In this document: positions 16,665 through 25,392 of the stretch, piece after piece | Layout: each line of letters opens with the position of its first letter | How positions within the stretch are numbered: position 1 is the first letter of the stretch | Assembly: GCF_900106995.1 (NCBI RefSeq) | Contig: NZ_FNOK01000030.1 | Location: 1-64,000 of the forward strand | Direction: 5' to 3' | DNA length: 64,000 nt | Origin: Saccharopolyspora shandongensis | GTDB lineage: Bacteria > Actinomycetota > Actinomycetes > Mycobacteriales > Pseudonocardiaceae | The notes under the pieces: generated by a model | Database searches by the model: none | What the model was told of the DNA's origin: nothing | What the model saw: the letters and a program-made list of their open reading frames with translations, nothing else | Position numbers and translations under genes: made by a program

Positions 16665-17414
16665 GTGGGCGTCGACGCGCGGACTGCGCTGGGAAATCCG
16701 GACTTGGTGGTCGGTCTGCTGCCGAGGGAGGGGCGCGGCGCGGGCAGCGGCGCGGCCGAAGCCCTCGGCGGGCACGCCGATGACGGGATCACCGTGTCGG
16801 TCTTCGCCGATGATCTCAGCGATGGGGTGCGCTTCCTGCGCGCCCTGAGCGAAGCACCCGAAGTCCGGGTGCTGCCGTTGAAGAGGCATGCGGAGGCGGA
16901 CGTCGTGGTGGTGGTGGCCACCAGGGTCGACGACGCGCTCCTGCTGCAGATGGAGAAGGTCGCGGCGCAGGCGGAGAACTCGCGGCAGCGCATGGTGCTG
17001 ATCTCCGACCCGATGCGGGAATCGCAGCTCTCCAGGATCGTGGGCTGCGGCGTGGTGAGCATCCTGCCGCGTGCGGCGATCGCGCCCCACCTGATCGTGC
17101 GGGCCGTGGTCGCCAGCGGCAGGGGTGAGGCGGTGATGCCCAAGAGGGTGGTCCGCCGGCTGCTGGAAGAGGCCAGGGAGTTCCACCAGGCCGCGCGCCG
17201 GGTGCCTCCGGTGCTCGTCGAGGCCGGGCTGACGGACCGGGAGCTGGACGTGCTCCGGATGTTCGCCGACGGGCACGACACGGGCTACGTCGCCGTCCAG
17301 CTCAGGCTCTCCGAGCGCACGATAAAGAAGATCGTCCAGGACCTGACGCGGCGCCTCGGGCTCCGCAATCGCACGCACGCGGTTTCCTACGCATTGCGGG
17401 CCGGTGTGATCTAG
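16665..17414 (+). CDS. LuxR-type regulator with an atypical receiver-like domain
   Basis: Encodes 249 residues. The C-terminal LuxR/NarL helix-turn-helix (about 185-245) reads GLTDRELDVLRMFADGHDTG, then LSERTIKKIVQDLTRRLGLR. The N-terminal half has the alternating strand/helix pattern of a receiver (ADVVVVVATRV, RMVLISD, GCGVVSILPRA), but I cannot find the usual acidic pocket and phospho-Asp order. It is probably controlled by something other than phosphorylation. GTG 16665 follows GAAAGG by 6 nt. A GTG at 16404 in frame is the leaderless alternative. Confidence 0.75.
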   Translation: MGVDARTALGNPDLVVGLLPREGRGAGSGAAEALGGHADDGITVSVFADDLSDGVRFLRALSEAPEVRVLPLKRHAEADVVVVVATRVDDALLLQMEKVAAQAENSRQRMVLISDPMRESQLSRIVGCGVVSILPRAAIAPHLIVRAVVASGRGEAVMPKRVVRRLLEEAREFHQAARRVPPVLVEAGLTDRELDVLRMFADGHDTGYVAVQLRLSERTIKKIVQDLTRRLGLRNRTHAVSYALRAGVI

Positions 17415-17556
17415 CGCCGTCAACGTTTCGTATTTCTTTTGTATGCGGCTCGCGTCCGCTGCCGGGAGGCCGGAGCCGACTGGGAACCTGATCCGTAGGA
17501 CCGCTCGGCCGCGGCATTGCTCCAGCGGCGGACGGGACGGATCGCGATCGCTCGCG

Positions 17557-18120
17557 TCACGGCTCGCCGATCCCGCGCAGCAGAGTGTCGACGACCACGT
17601 CGGCAGCCTGCGCGGCATTGAGGTGAGGCAGCCGCTGAGAACCGAGGTGCATCAGCTGTGGAAGCAGTGAACTCGCCCATTCGTCCGGGAGGCCGGGGCG
17701 GAGCAGGCCCTCGTCTTCGGCGCGCCGAAGAAAGGCATCGACTTCTCGGCCCATGCGCTCGCGCCGTTCGCGGATCGTTTCCTCGGCCCGCATCCTGGTG
17801 AGCTCCACAGGCCACTTGCGGTTGACGGCGATGATCCCTTCGACGTACCGGTGCAGGGCGACGGCTACGGGGGCCTCGCGCAGCCTGGCGTCGGAGATGG
17901 CCTGCTCGATCGCTTCGAGACGGGCCTCGTAGATCGCCGCCAGCAGCTCCTCGCGGGAGGCGAATCGCCGGTAGACGGTGCGTCGGTCGACGCCGGCCTC
18001 CGCGGCGATGGCGCTGATACCCGCGGCCGGGTCGGCGGCGAGCATGCGTGCTCCGGTCGTAAGAACGGCTTCCAGGTTGCGCGCTGCATCGGCCCTCACG
18101 AGATGCAGCATAGAGCCCAT
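17557..18120 (-). CDS. TetR/AcrR-family regulator, divergent from an aldehyde dehydrogenase
   Basis: Encodes 187 residues. The N-terminal helix-turn-helix (about 15-60: LEAVLTTGARMLAADPAAGI, IAAEAGVDRRTVYRRFASRE) is TetR-type, and the helical remainder should bind a ligand. ATG 18120 is used; a second ATG three codons later is equally possible. It is divergent from the aldehyde dehydrogenase with 107 bp between, the standard layout for a TetR controlling its neighbour. I found no perfect operator palindrome there, but the AT-richer stretch 18130-18200 is the obvious place to look. The 142 bp to the previous gene holds no clear feature. Confidence 0.88.
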   Translation of the reverse strand: MGSMLHLVRADAARNLEAVLTTGARMLAADPAAGISAIAAEAGVDRRTVYRRFASREELLAAIYEARLEAIEQAISDARLREAPVAVALHRYVEGIIAVNRKWPVELTRMRAEETIRERRERMGREVDAFLRRAEDEGLLRPGLPDEWASSLLPQLMHLGSQRLPHLNAAQAADVVVDTLLRGIGEP

Positions 18121-18227
18121 GTGGAACCTACATCGTATACAGCATCACAGTTGCGGCAATTTTCCAAACAAGTGCTACATTAGTGTGACAGTTAGAGGAA
18201 ATGCCTCTGTCTCCGAGGAGAGATCAA

Positions 18228-19670
18228 GTGATCACCTACGACCGGCTCTTCATCGCGGGCTCCTGGGCCGCGCCAAGCAGTCCTGAACTGCTCAACATCC
18301 TGTCCCCGCACGACCAGGCGGTCATCGGCCGCGCCGCCCAGGCCCAGCCCGCCGACGTGGATCGCGCCGTGCTCGCCGCCCGCGCCGCCTTCGACGAAGG
18401 CCCCTGGCCCAGCACGCCGCCGGCGGAGCGCATCGCCGTCATCCGGCGGTTCAATGCACTCCGCGAGGCCAACGCCGAGAAGATCGCCACCCTCATCGCC
18501 GCCGAGAACGGCTCGGCCCGGTGGTTCACGCTGGCCGGGCAGTCCGGACTCACCCGGCAGGCCAACGCCTACCTGAAGGCGGCGGAGGAGTTCGGCTGGG
18601 AGGAAGAGCTGGAGTCCTCCGACCCCGACTCGACCGCGCGCAGCCTGGTTCGCCGCGAGCCCGTCGGCGTCGTGGCCGCCGTCATCCCGTGGAACTCGCC
18701 CTACTCGGCCGCGTACGCCAAGATCATCCCCGCGCTCCTCGCCGGAAATGCGGTCATCCTCAAGGCATCCCCGGAGAACTCGCTGAGCATGGGATTGCTC
18801 GCCGACCTGCTGCAGCAGGTGGGTTTGCCGGAGGGGGTGATCAGCGTCCTGCCCGCGGACCGGGAGACCAGCGAACACCTGGTGTCGCACCCCGGTGTCG
18901 ACAAGATCTCGTTCACCGGCTCGACCGCGGCCGGCCGCCGGATCGCCTCGATCGCGGGGGAGCAGCTGAAGCGCGTCAGCCTGGAACTGGGCGGCAAGTC
19001 CGCCGCGATCATCCTGCCCGACGCCGATCTGGACCGGGCCGTGCAGGGCCTGAAGTTCGCCTCCCTGCTCAACAACGGTGAGTCGTGCATCGCGCACACC
19101 CGGATCCTCGCGCCGCGCAGCCGGTACGAGGAAGTCGTCGCGGCTGTCCAGGAACTCGTGGAATCGCTTGAGGTCGGCGATCCGAACGCCGCCGGTACGT
19201 TCATCGGCCCGATGGTCCGCCGCGACCAGCAGCAGCGCGTCCGCGACTACATCGAGCTCGGCATCGCCGAGGGCGCCCGGCTGGTGACCGGCGGCCCCCA
19301 GGTGCCGCAAGGGCTCGAGAACGGCTACTACGTCACCCCGACCGTGTTCGCCGACGTCGACAACTCGATGAGGATCGCGCGGGAAGAGATCTTCGGGCCG
19401 GTTCTCGTCGTCATCGCCTACGACGACGAAGACGACGCCGTGCGCATCGCCAACGACTCCGAGTACGGGCTCTCGGGCGGGGTGTGGTCCGCCGACGAGG
19501 CCCACGCCCTCGCCATCGCGCGCCGGATGCGGACCGGCACGGTCACCGTGAACGGCGCATCGGTCGGCTTCGACGGTCCCTTCGGCGGTTTCAAGAACAG
19601 CGGCATCGGCCGCGAGTACGGCGCGGTCGGGCTGGCCCAGTACGTCGAGCACAAGACCATCACCCTGTGA
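18228..19670 (+). CDS. Aldehyde dehydrogenase
   Basis: Encodes 480 residues of the NAD(P)-dependent aldehyde dehydrogenase superfamily, oxidising an aldehyde to the acid in the cytosol. The cofactor segment is IPWNSPYSAAYAKIIPALLA with FTGSTAAGRRI; the general base is E253 (LELGGKSA) and the nucleophile C287 (NNGESC). The C-terminal EEIFGPVLVVI and PFGGFKNSGIGRE motifs complete the family pattern. GTG 18228 is selected for GAGGAG 7 nt upstream. It is followed after 86 nt by an aldo/keto reductase, forming a likely operon under the divergent TetR regulator. Confidence 0.93.
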   Translation: MITYDRLFIAGSWAAPSSPELLNILSPHDQAVIGRAAQAQPADVDRAVLAARAAFDEGPWPSTPPAERIAVIRRFNALREANAEKIATLIAAENGSARWFTLAGQSGLTRQANAYLKAAEEFGWEEELESSDPDSTARSLVRREPVGVVAAVIPWNSPYSAAYAKIIPALLAGNAVILKASPENSLSMGLLADLLQQVGLPEGVISVLPADRETSEHLVSHPGVDKISFTGSTAAGRRIASIAGEQLKRVSLELGGKSAAIILPDADLDRAVQGLKFASLLNNGESCIAHTRILAPRSRYEEVVAAVQELVESLEVGDPNAAGTFIGPMVRRDQQQRVRDYIELGIAEGARLVTGGPQVPQGLENGYYVTPTVFADVDNSMRIAREEIFGPVLVVIAYDDEDDAVRIANDSEYGLSGGVWSADEAHALAIARRMRTGTVTVNGASVGFDGPFGGFKNSGIGREYGAVGLAQYVEHKTITL

Positions 19671-19756
19671 CCGCTTCGCAGCGAGCGGCACGCATCCCCG
19701 CGGCCTCCAATGGCCGCTCGGCATGGAAACTTGCTACGCAGAAGGGCGAACCGCAC

Positions 19757-20809
19757 ATGCAAAGCGTGGAGAAACGGTCACGAGTGGCGCGCGTCCGACT
19801 GGGGAACTCCGATCTGTCCGTGCGCCCGATCGGTCTCGGACTCATGGGGATGTCGCAGTTCTACGGTTCTGCCGATCCCGACGCCTCGGTCGCCACGATC
19901 CGCGATGCGATCGAGTGGGGCGTGGACTTCCTCGACACGTCCGACTACTACGGGGCGGGCAGCGCGACCCCAGGCCATCCGGTACCGGGATTCGGCCACA
20001 ACGAAGGCTTGCTCGGCCGGGCTCTGAAGGGACGGCGGGAGAGGGTCGTCCTGGCGACCAAGTTCTCCGCACGCCCCACGCCCGAGGGCACGAGCGTCTT
20101 CGACGGGAGCCCCGGGTACGTGAAAGCCGCTTGCGAGGCCAGCCTGCGGCGCCTCGGGACGGACTGGATCGACCTGTACTACTACCATCGGCTGGATCCC
20201 CGCGTTCCCGTCGAAGACACCGTCGGAGCCATGGCGGAACTCGTCGCCGAGGGCAAGGTCAGGGCGCTGGGGCTGAGCGAGGTCGACTCGGAGGTCCTCC
20301 GGCGTGCCGCCGCGGTCCACCCGATCTCGGCGCTGCAGAGCGAATATTCGTTGTGGGAGCGGGGGATCGAGGCCGAGGTGCTGCCGCAGTGCCGCCGGCT
20401 GGGCATCACGCTCGTGCCCTACAGCCCCCTGGGGCGAGGCATGTTGGCGGGCGGCTTCCGCCGCGGCGCCGCGTTCGGTATCGACGACTTCCGTTCCACC
20501 CTGCCCAAGTTCCAGGGCGAGAACTTCGAACACAACATGCGGTTGGTCGATGCCCTCAGGGAATTCTGCGCCAGCAGGCAGCACACCCCGGGCCAGGTGG
20601 CGCTCGCCTGGTTGCTCGCCCAGCCGCACGACATCGTGCCGATCCCCGGCGCCAGGCGCATGGCGCGCGTCCGCGAGAACTCCGAAGCCACGTCCGTGCC
20701 GCTGAGCGCCGACGATGTCGCGTACCTCGCCGGGATCTTCGATCCTGCGCAGGTCAAGGGCGGCCGCTACGGCGCCTTGAACGTCGCTCGAACCGACAGC
20801 GAGTCGTAA
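19757..20809 (+). CDS. Aldo/keto reductase (AKR13-like)
   Basis: Encodes 350 residues. The tetrad is D60 and Y65 (DTSDYYG), K102 (ATKFS) and H144 (YYYHRLD); the YYYHR form is characteristic of the AKR13/YakC-type group. The cofactor-phosphate site follows in PIPGARRMARVREN. It likely reduces an aldehyde or ketone with NADPH and, beside the aldehyde dehydrogenase, suggests paired reductive and oxidative disposal of one aldehyde. ATG 19757 has GAAGGG about 10 nt upstream. No hairpin terminator is evident after the stop. Confidence 0.92.
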   Translation: MQSVEKRSRVARVRLGNSDLSVRPIGLGLMGMSQFYGSADPDASVATIRDAIEWGVDFLDTSDYYGAGSATPGHPVPGFGHNEGLLGRALKGRRERVVLATKFSARPTPEGTSVFDGSPGYVKAACEASLRRLGTDWIDLYYYHRLDPRVPVEDTVGAMAELVAEGKVRALGLSEVDSEVLRRAAAVHPISALQSEYSLWERGIEAEVLPQCRRLGITLVPYSPLGRGMLAGGFRRGAAFGIDDFRSTLPKFQGENFEHNMRLVDALREFCASRQHTPGQVALAWLLAQPHDIVPIPGARRMARVRENSEATSVPLSADDVAYLAGIFDPAQVKGGRYGALNVARTDSES

Positions 20810-20896
20810 GCGATCGAGCCACCCGTTCGGCGCAAGTCGGACGATTCGCCGTAGGCGCCCGCCTTCGTGATCCGGGTTCCCTGCGGTGGGGCCGAT

Positions 20897-20961
20897 GCAC
20901 TTAAGTGCTATCGGTAGCACTATTGGGAATTCCGCATTGCATGATCGACGCCGCCGTCGAT
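20897..20961 (+). promoter_or_regulatory. Overlapping palindromes upstream of the ESX operon
   Basis: GCACTTAAGTGC (20897-20908) is a perfect palindrome. It overlaps AGTGCTA-tcgg-TAGCACT (20904-20910 with 20915-20921), giving three GCACT/AGTGC half-sites in 25 bp. A further perfect 7-4-7 repeat, ATCGACG-CCGC-CGTCGAT, lies at 20944-20961. The 295 bp between the aldo/keto reductase and the first Esx gene contain no convincing gene and should hold the operon promoter. The regulator is unidentified. Confidence 0.5.
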
Positions 20962-21104
20962 ATCGTCCGAACAGGTGAATCACCCATTGCTGGGAAATCG
21001 CGGTCATCTGATCCGTCTGCATCGGATGACTTCATCGGACTGCTCGTCCTTTCGCCATCGGCGTTGACCGCACTCCGCCGAAAATCGATCAGGGAGAACG
21101 CGAA

Positions 21105-21452
21105 GTGGGAATTGGCCAGGGTACGAATTCAGTCGACGTGGTTCGCATGCGTGAGGCCGCGGACCGAATGGATGTGTCCGCGGGGCGGGCGAAGGCGCAG
21201 AAGGCAGAGGTCGAGGATGCCGTCGGGCGGCTCAGCTCCTTCACCGGCACCGCCGCCGATGCCTACCGCGGCGCGATGACCGAGTGGTACCAGAACGCCG
21301 ACACGGTCATCAACGAGCTCGAAGCCATGGCCCGCAAGATGCGCGACAGCGCCGACGACTACGAGCGCGGCCACCGCGACGCCACCAACGTGGCCGACGA
21401 GGCCGCCACCTTCATCCGCAGCCAGTCCGCCACCGGCCTCACCGGGCTCTGA
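21105..21452 (+). CDS. WXG100/ESAT-6-like protein (EsxB-type position)
   Basis: Encodes 115 residues: two predicted helices with a short turn, the fold of Esx proteins secreted as dimers by type VII systems. The turn reads SFTGTAADAYR, so the W of the WXG motif is replaced by F. The long second helix runs through EWYQNADTVINELEAMARKM. A canonical YxxxD/E export signal is not obvious; a YERGHRD stretch lies near residue 85. GTG 21105 is preceded by GGGAG at 8 nt. It is the first gene of the ESX operon and probably pairs with the next gene's product. Confidence 0.85.
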   Translation: MGIGQGTNSVDVVRMREAADRMDVSAGRAKAQKAEVEDAVGRLSSFTGTAADAYRGAMTEWYQNADTVINELEAMARKMRDSADDYERGHRDATNVADEAATFIRSQSATGLTGL

Positions 21453-21485
21453 CCGGTCGACCGACCCGTTCGAAGGGATCACGAA

Positions 21486-21776
21486 ATGGGACAGCCCACC
21501 TACACGTACAGCGCCGTCGACAACAACAGCGTCACCGACGCCATGCAGGACGCCGGGACCACCATCAAGAAGGAACTCGGCGACCTGGACGCCGAGGTGA
21601 CCGAGCACCTCAACAACTGGACGGCGGACGCGAAGACGGCGTACGCGGCGGCCAAGGGCCGCTGGGACGCAGCCGCGGACACCATGCCGGTGTCCCTCAG
21701 CCACGCCGCCGAGAAGCTCGCCGAAATCACCCGCCGGCTCAACGCCGCGGACGACAGCGTCACGGGCATGTGGTGA
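21486..21776 (+). CDS. WXG100/ESAT-6-like protein (EsxA-type position)
   Basis: Encodes 96 residues, the length of classic ESAT-6. Helix one is TDAMQDAGTTIKKELGDLDA, the turn is NNWTADAKTAY (W-T-A instead of W-x-G), and helix two is ADTMPVSLSHAAEKLAEITR. The chain ends in GMW. AAGGGA lies 8 nt before the ATG. The 33-nt gap from the preceding esx-like gene indicates one transcript and a heterodimer partner. A strong hairpin follows before the next gene. Confidence 0.88.
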   Translation: MGQPTYTYSAVDNNSVTDAMQDAGTTIKKELGDLDAEVTEHLNNWTADAKTAYAAAKGRWDAAADTMPVSLSHAAEKLAEITRRLNAADDSVTGMW

Positions 21777-21817
21777 TGGTGCGGTCGCGAGTCACCGATC
21801 AGGCGGCGCGCCCGTCC

Positions 21818-21847
21818 GGCCGGCCGGGCGAATCCGCCCGGCCGGCC
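21818..21847 (+). terminator. Hairpin after the esx pair (partial terminator or mRNA end)
   Basis: A perfect 13-bp stem, GGCCGGCCGGGCG (21818-21830) with its complement at 21835-21847 and a 4-nt loop, lies between the second esx gene and the next operon gene. It could allow read-through while keeping esx mRNA levels high, as often proposed for esx pairs. Confidence 0.55.
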
Positions 21848-21875
21848 CCGGGGAATACCGAATGAGGCATGAGTA

Positions 21876-22463
21876 ATGAGCATAATCGGCACCGACGACG
21901 ACAAGGACGTCTCGCCGACCGACAACGGCGACAAGCCGCCGAAGCCGGACGGCAACTGGACGCCGGACACCGGCAACGCCGACGGCGGCGACCCGTGGGA
22001 CGTCAACAAGGGCGCGTATCCGCCGTTCCCGGCCCCGCCGAAGGTTCCGGGCGGCAACGAGCACCCCGGCAAGGACGTCAACGTCATCGACGTCGAGGCG
22101 ATCAAGGTCTACGCGAACAACATCGAGGCGCTGCTCCCGGTCATCACGACCGTGCTCAGGGAGCTGGACGACCTGGAGGCCAAGGGGTTCGGCCCGGGCA
22201 ACTTCGGCGCCGGCAACAACCTCAAGGCGAAGGTGTTCGGCGGCGGCAGCCAGGAGGGCGGCGCATCCCTGCTCGCCTCGATCCGCACGGTCTACACCGA
22301 GGCGCAGACGATCATCAAGGAGGTCGTCGCCAGGTGCCGCGAGATCGCGAAGAAGTACAAGAACGCCCATGAGCTGAGCGAGTTCGACGCTCAGGAGTTC
22401 AAGCAGATGGTGAGTGGCGTGAAGGCGAAGGTCGACGGCCTCACGCTCGGCGCCACCGGTTGA
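21876..22463 (+). CDS. ESX-locus helical protein of unknown function
   Basis: Encodes 195 residues. About 60 N-terminal residues are acidic, Pro/Gly/Asp-rich and likely disordered (TDDDKDVSPTDNGDKPPKPD). They are followed by three amphipathic helices (VYANNIEALLPVITTVLREL, GGASLLASIRTVYTEAQTII and FKQMVSGVKAKVDGL). The size and helical content suggest a substrate, chaperone or partner of the PPE-like protein encoded next, but I recognise no family. ATG 21876 is weakly preceded by GAGG. There is no signal peptide. Confidence 0.75.
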   Translation: MSIIGTDDDKDVSPTDNGDKPPKPDGNWTPDTGNADGGDPWDVNKGAYPPFPAPPKVPGGNEHPGKDVNVIDVEAIKVYANNIEALLPVITTVLRELDDLEAKGFGPGNFGAGNNLKAKVFGGGSQEGGASLLASIRTVYTEAQTIIKEVVARCREIAKKYKNAHELSEFDAQEFKQMVSGVKAKVDGLTLGATG

Positions 22464-22544
22464 TGCACCCCGGCGACCGGGGATCGGCGGAGACGGGCAA
22501 GACGTAGCGGGCCGTTGGGGTGCCCTGCCCGAGTCACGGTATGG

Positions 22545-25355
22545 ATGGCGATGGCTGACGACGACAAGTACAACAAGGACGGGTTCAAGCTCGGCCCGAA
22601 GGGCGGGGTCCTCGCGGACCCCGGCGCGAACCTGTCCGACAACAAGGACTTCGAGTCCTGGGACTGGAAGCAGATCAAGGCGGCCATCGTCGGCTACGCC
22701 GCCGTGCCCTCGGACGGCATCCCGCACAGCACGCCGTTTTCGGACCCCGACTCGCTCCGCTACGCCTCCGTCGTCATCAACCGCGCCCGCGCGGGGCTGG
22801 ACTACCTCGCCGAAAACATCAAGATGCAGAGCGAGGCGCTCGCGGGGGAGAACGGTGCGTGGAAGAGCGGAGCCGCCGATGCGTTCCGCTCGATGACGCT
22901 GCTGTTCGCGGCGAAGCTGAAGTCCAAGGCCGAGCAGATCAACGGCGGCGAGGCCGTCGGCACGAACAACGTGCCGAGTCAACTGTGGACGAGCGGGAAC
23001 TACCTCCAGTGGGCCAAGGACACGATCGACTGGATCGACGGCTACTACGCGAGCTGGGTCGCCACCAACGGCACCAAGATGGGCAACGGTCTCGCGCGGA
23101 TCTCGGACTACCCCGAACTCGTGACGCAAATGGGCGACGACATGAAGAAGGTCGTCCGGATCCTCGCGGGCCAGTACATCCTCAACACCGACAAGGTCAC
23201 GCCGCCGAACCCGGCCGACTTCGACTTCAAGAAGGACCCGAAGCTCGGCGACAACGACTCCGGCGGTTCCAAACCTCCGCCGAACCTGACGGACCCGCCT
23301 CCGGGCGGCGGCGACACGGCGAAGAAGCCGCCGTCCGTCGACGCGCCGCCGCCCGGGGGCGGCCCCAATAGTGGAGGAGGGCCTACCGGCGGAGGCGGCC
23401 CCAAGTCTCCACCGTCGGTGAACGCGCCCAAGCCCCCGGGCACCGGAGCGGGCAACTTCGCGGCGAAGCCGCCGTCCGTCGATGCGCCGCCCGGAACTGG
23501 TGGTTCCAACGTTCCGAAGCCGCCGTCGGTGAACGCACCGCCTGGAACTGGCGGTTCCAACGCGCCCAAACCGCCGTCGGTCAGCGTGCCCCCGCCGCCG
23601 GGTTCCGGTGGTTCCAACGCTCCGAAGCCGCCCTCGGTGAACGCACCGCCTGGAACCGGCGGTAACAACGCGCCCAAGCCGCCGTCGGTCAGCGTGCCCC
23701 CGCCGCCGGGTTCCGGTGGTTCCAACGCTCCGAAGCCGCCCTCGGTGAACGCACCGCCTGGAACCGGCGGTAACAACGCGCCCAAGCCCGTGAACGTGCC
23801 ACCGCCCGTCAAGTCCGGTGGCGGCAGCGGTACCGGGACGGGGCTGAAGCCACCCGCGCCGCTGAACGTGTCCGCTCCTCCCGGCACCGAGGCGGGTGCC
23901 GGAAACCCGCACGGCAACGCGGTCAAGCCGCCGGTGCCCAACGGCGCCGAATGGCAGGCGCCGAGGAGCGGTTCCGGGACGGGCCAAAGTGGACCCGGCG
24001 TGCCGCCACCGGCGGCGCCGCCGGGCGCGGGCGGCGGTCAGCCCGCGGCGGCCGACCGCCCGGACGCGGCGGGCCTGCTCGGCGGGGAGACCGCGCCGTG
24101 GGAGGGTGTGACGCCGCCGTCCGTGGGCGGGCCCAGCGAGGTGCCGTCCGCTGCGGCGAAGCCGGAGGAATGGGCGGCGCCACCGGCGAACGCGCAGGGT
24201 GCGCCGGGGAATCAGGCTCCTGGTGCGGGTTTCCAGCCGCCGATGGTGCCGCCGGGTGCCGGTGGCGGTGGTCAGCCTTCGGCGGCCGACCGCCCGGACG
24301 CGGCGGGCCTGCTCGGTGGGGAGACCGAGCCGTGGCTTTCCGGTGCGGACGACGTCAGCGAGATCGACGCCGACTACGCGCCGTCGTCGAAGCCGGAGTC
24401 CTGGGCGAACGCCGCCGATCCCGTGCCCGCCGATGCGGAGGAAGAGGCCGTCACGCCAATGCTTTCCGCCCCGGTTGGGCCGCCGGTCACATCGGTGTCT
24501 GATGTGGACTCCGAGACCGAAGAGGACGCCGGTGAGCGGGCCACCGCGGCCCCGCGCGAGGCAGAGGTGAGTGCCGTCCCAGCGGCGCCGCCTGCGGGCT
24601 GGGCGGTCACGTCCGGCAACGAGCCGGGTGACGAACCCTGGGAGATCAGCCTTCCCCCGGCCGCCGCGCCCGAAGGATGGGCTGCGCGCTCCGATGTCGT
24701 TTCGCCGGACGCGAGCGCGCCGACGACCGCCGCGGCGCTCGTCGCCGGCGCAGCGACCGCGGCCGGCGCGATGACGCCTGCCGCCGCGCCGCGAAACGGT
24801 GCGAACTCCAGTGGTGACGCGCCGCGAACCCGGCCGCCCGAGCCGACCCCGGACCGGGACTCTGATCGTGCGTTCCCGGTGCCCGGCATCGACTCGGTGG
24901 TGGTGGTCCGGGCGGCGGAAGCCGTCCGGGACACCAAGGCGTGGGACACCGGCGCGAAAGACCTCGTGCTGCCCGCCGCGCCGCTGCCACCGGCCGTGGT
25001 GAGTTCCGGCCCGGCCGGCTGGGGCGACGACTTCCCGGCCGTCACGCCGAAGGCGGCCGAACCGGTCGGCCCGGAACCCGAGCCGACCGGGCACGCCACC
25101 TACCGGCGCAAGAAGCCGGGCGAGGCGACCACGATCGTCGACTCCTGGGAACCCCCGCCGTCGTGCGGCGACGAGTACTCGGTCCCGCCCGAGGAACGCG
25201 AGGCGTACCTGGCTTCGCTGCACGACGAACCCGAGGAAGAGGACGAAGAGACCGACGCCGAGCAGGCGGAGCGGTCCGCGGCCGACCTGCTCAACGCGAG
25301 CGATTCGTCGTGGGGCGGTTCCGGCGCCGCCCGGGCCACGGGAGTCCTCGAATGA
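22545..25355 (+). CDS. PPE/EspI-like proline-rich ESX substrate
   Basis: Encodes 936 residues. A helical N-terminal domain (about 30-235) contains a WXG-like turn, NGAWKSGAADAFRSM, and paired helices typical of type VII substrates. From about 240 to 480 it is a Pro/Gly/Ser-rich repeat array (KPPSVNAPPGTGGSN-type units), then an Ala/Pro/Glu-rich acidic stretch. A QP(A/S)AADRPDAAGLLGGE module occurs twice (about 505 and 590), each followed by PW. The C-terminus is strongly acidic. No membrane segments are seen. It is likely exported or surface-associated. The start is ATG 22545 (a second ATG is at 22551). It ends 37 nt before eccC. Confidence 0.8.
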   Translation: MAMADDDKYNKDGFKLGPKGGVLADPGANLSDNKDFESWDWKQIKAAIVGYAAVPSDGIPHSTPFSDPDSLRYASVVINRARAGLDYLAENIKMQSEALAGENGAWKSGAADAFRSMTLLFAAKLKSKAEQINGGEAVGTNNVPSQLWTSGNYLQWAKDTIDWIDGYYASWVATNGTKMGNGLARISDYPELVTQMGDDMKKVVRILAGQYILNTDKVTPPNPADFDFKKDPKLGDNDSGGSKPPPNLTDPPPGGGDTAKKPPSVDAPPPGGGPNSGGGPTGGGGPKSPPSVNAPKPPGTGAGNFAAKPPSVDAPPGTGGSNVPKPPSVNAPPGTGGSNAPKPPSVSVPPPPGSGGSNAPKPPSVNAPPGTGGNNAPKPPSVSVPPPPGSGGSNAPKPPSVNAPPGTGGNNAPKPVNVPPPVKSGGGSGTGTGLKPPAPLNVSAPPGTEAGAGNPHGNAVKPPVPNGAEWQAPRSGSGTGQSGPGVPPPAAPPGAGGGQPAAADRPDAAGLLGGETAPWEGVTPPSVGGPSEVPSAAAKPEEWAAPPANAQGAPGNQAPGAGFQPPMVPPGAGGGGQPSAADRPDAAGLLGGETEPWLSGADDVSEIDADYAPSSKPESWANAADPVPADAEEEAVTPMLSAPVGPPVTSVSDVDSETEEDAGERATAAPREAEVSAVPAAPPAGWAVTSGNEPGDEPWEISLPPAAAPEGWAARSDVVSPDASAPTTAAALVAGAATAAGAMTPAAAPRNGANSSGDAPRTRPPEPTPDRDSDRAFPVPGIDSVVVVRAAEAVRDTKAWDTGAKDLVLPAAPLPPAVVSSGPAGWGDDFPAVTPKAAEPVGPEPEPTGHATYRRKKPGEATTIVDSWEPPPSCGDEYSVPPEEREAYLASLHDEPEEEDEETDAEQAERSAADLLNASDSSWGGSGAARATGVLE
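23562..23777 (+). repeat. Tandem 108-bp repeats in the proline-rich gene
   Basis: Two nearly identical adjacent 108-bp units start at 23562 and 23670, each encoding 36 residues, with degenerate copies just upstream (from about 23460) and a truncated one after 23778. The pattern keeps the reading frame, so copy number can change without a frameshift. Confidence 0.85.
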
Positions 25356-25392
25356 TCACCGAAATCGCGCTCCACCGGATGGAGATCGTCTG

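Noticed and set aside
20905..21279. Plus-strand frame of 124 codons ahead of the ESX operon
   Set aside because: It overlaps the first esx-like gene out of frame, loses any protein-like composition after residue 70, and covers the palindromic operator region.
23460..23830. CRISPR-like regular repeats
   Set aside because: The units are contiguous coding repeats of 108 bp without spacers, inside a long reading frame.
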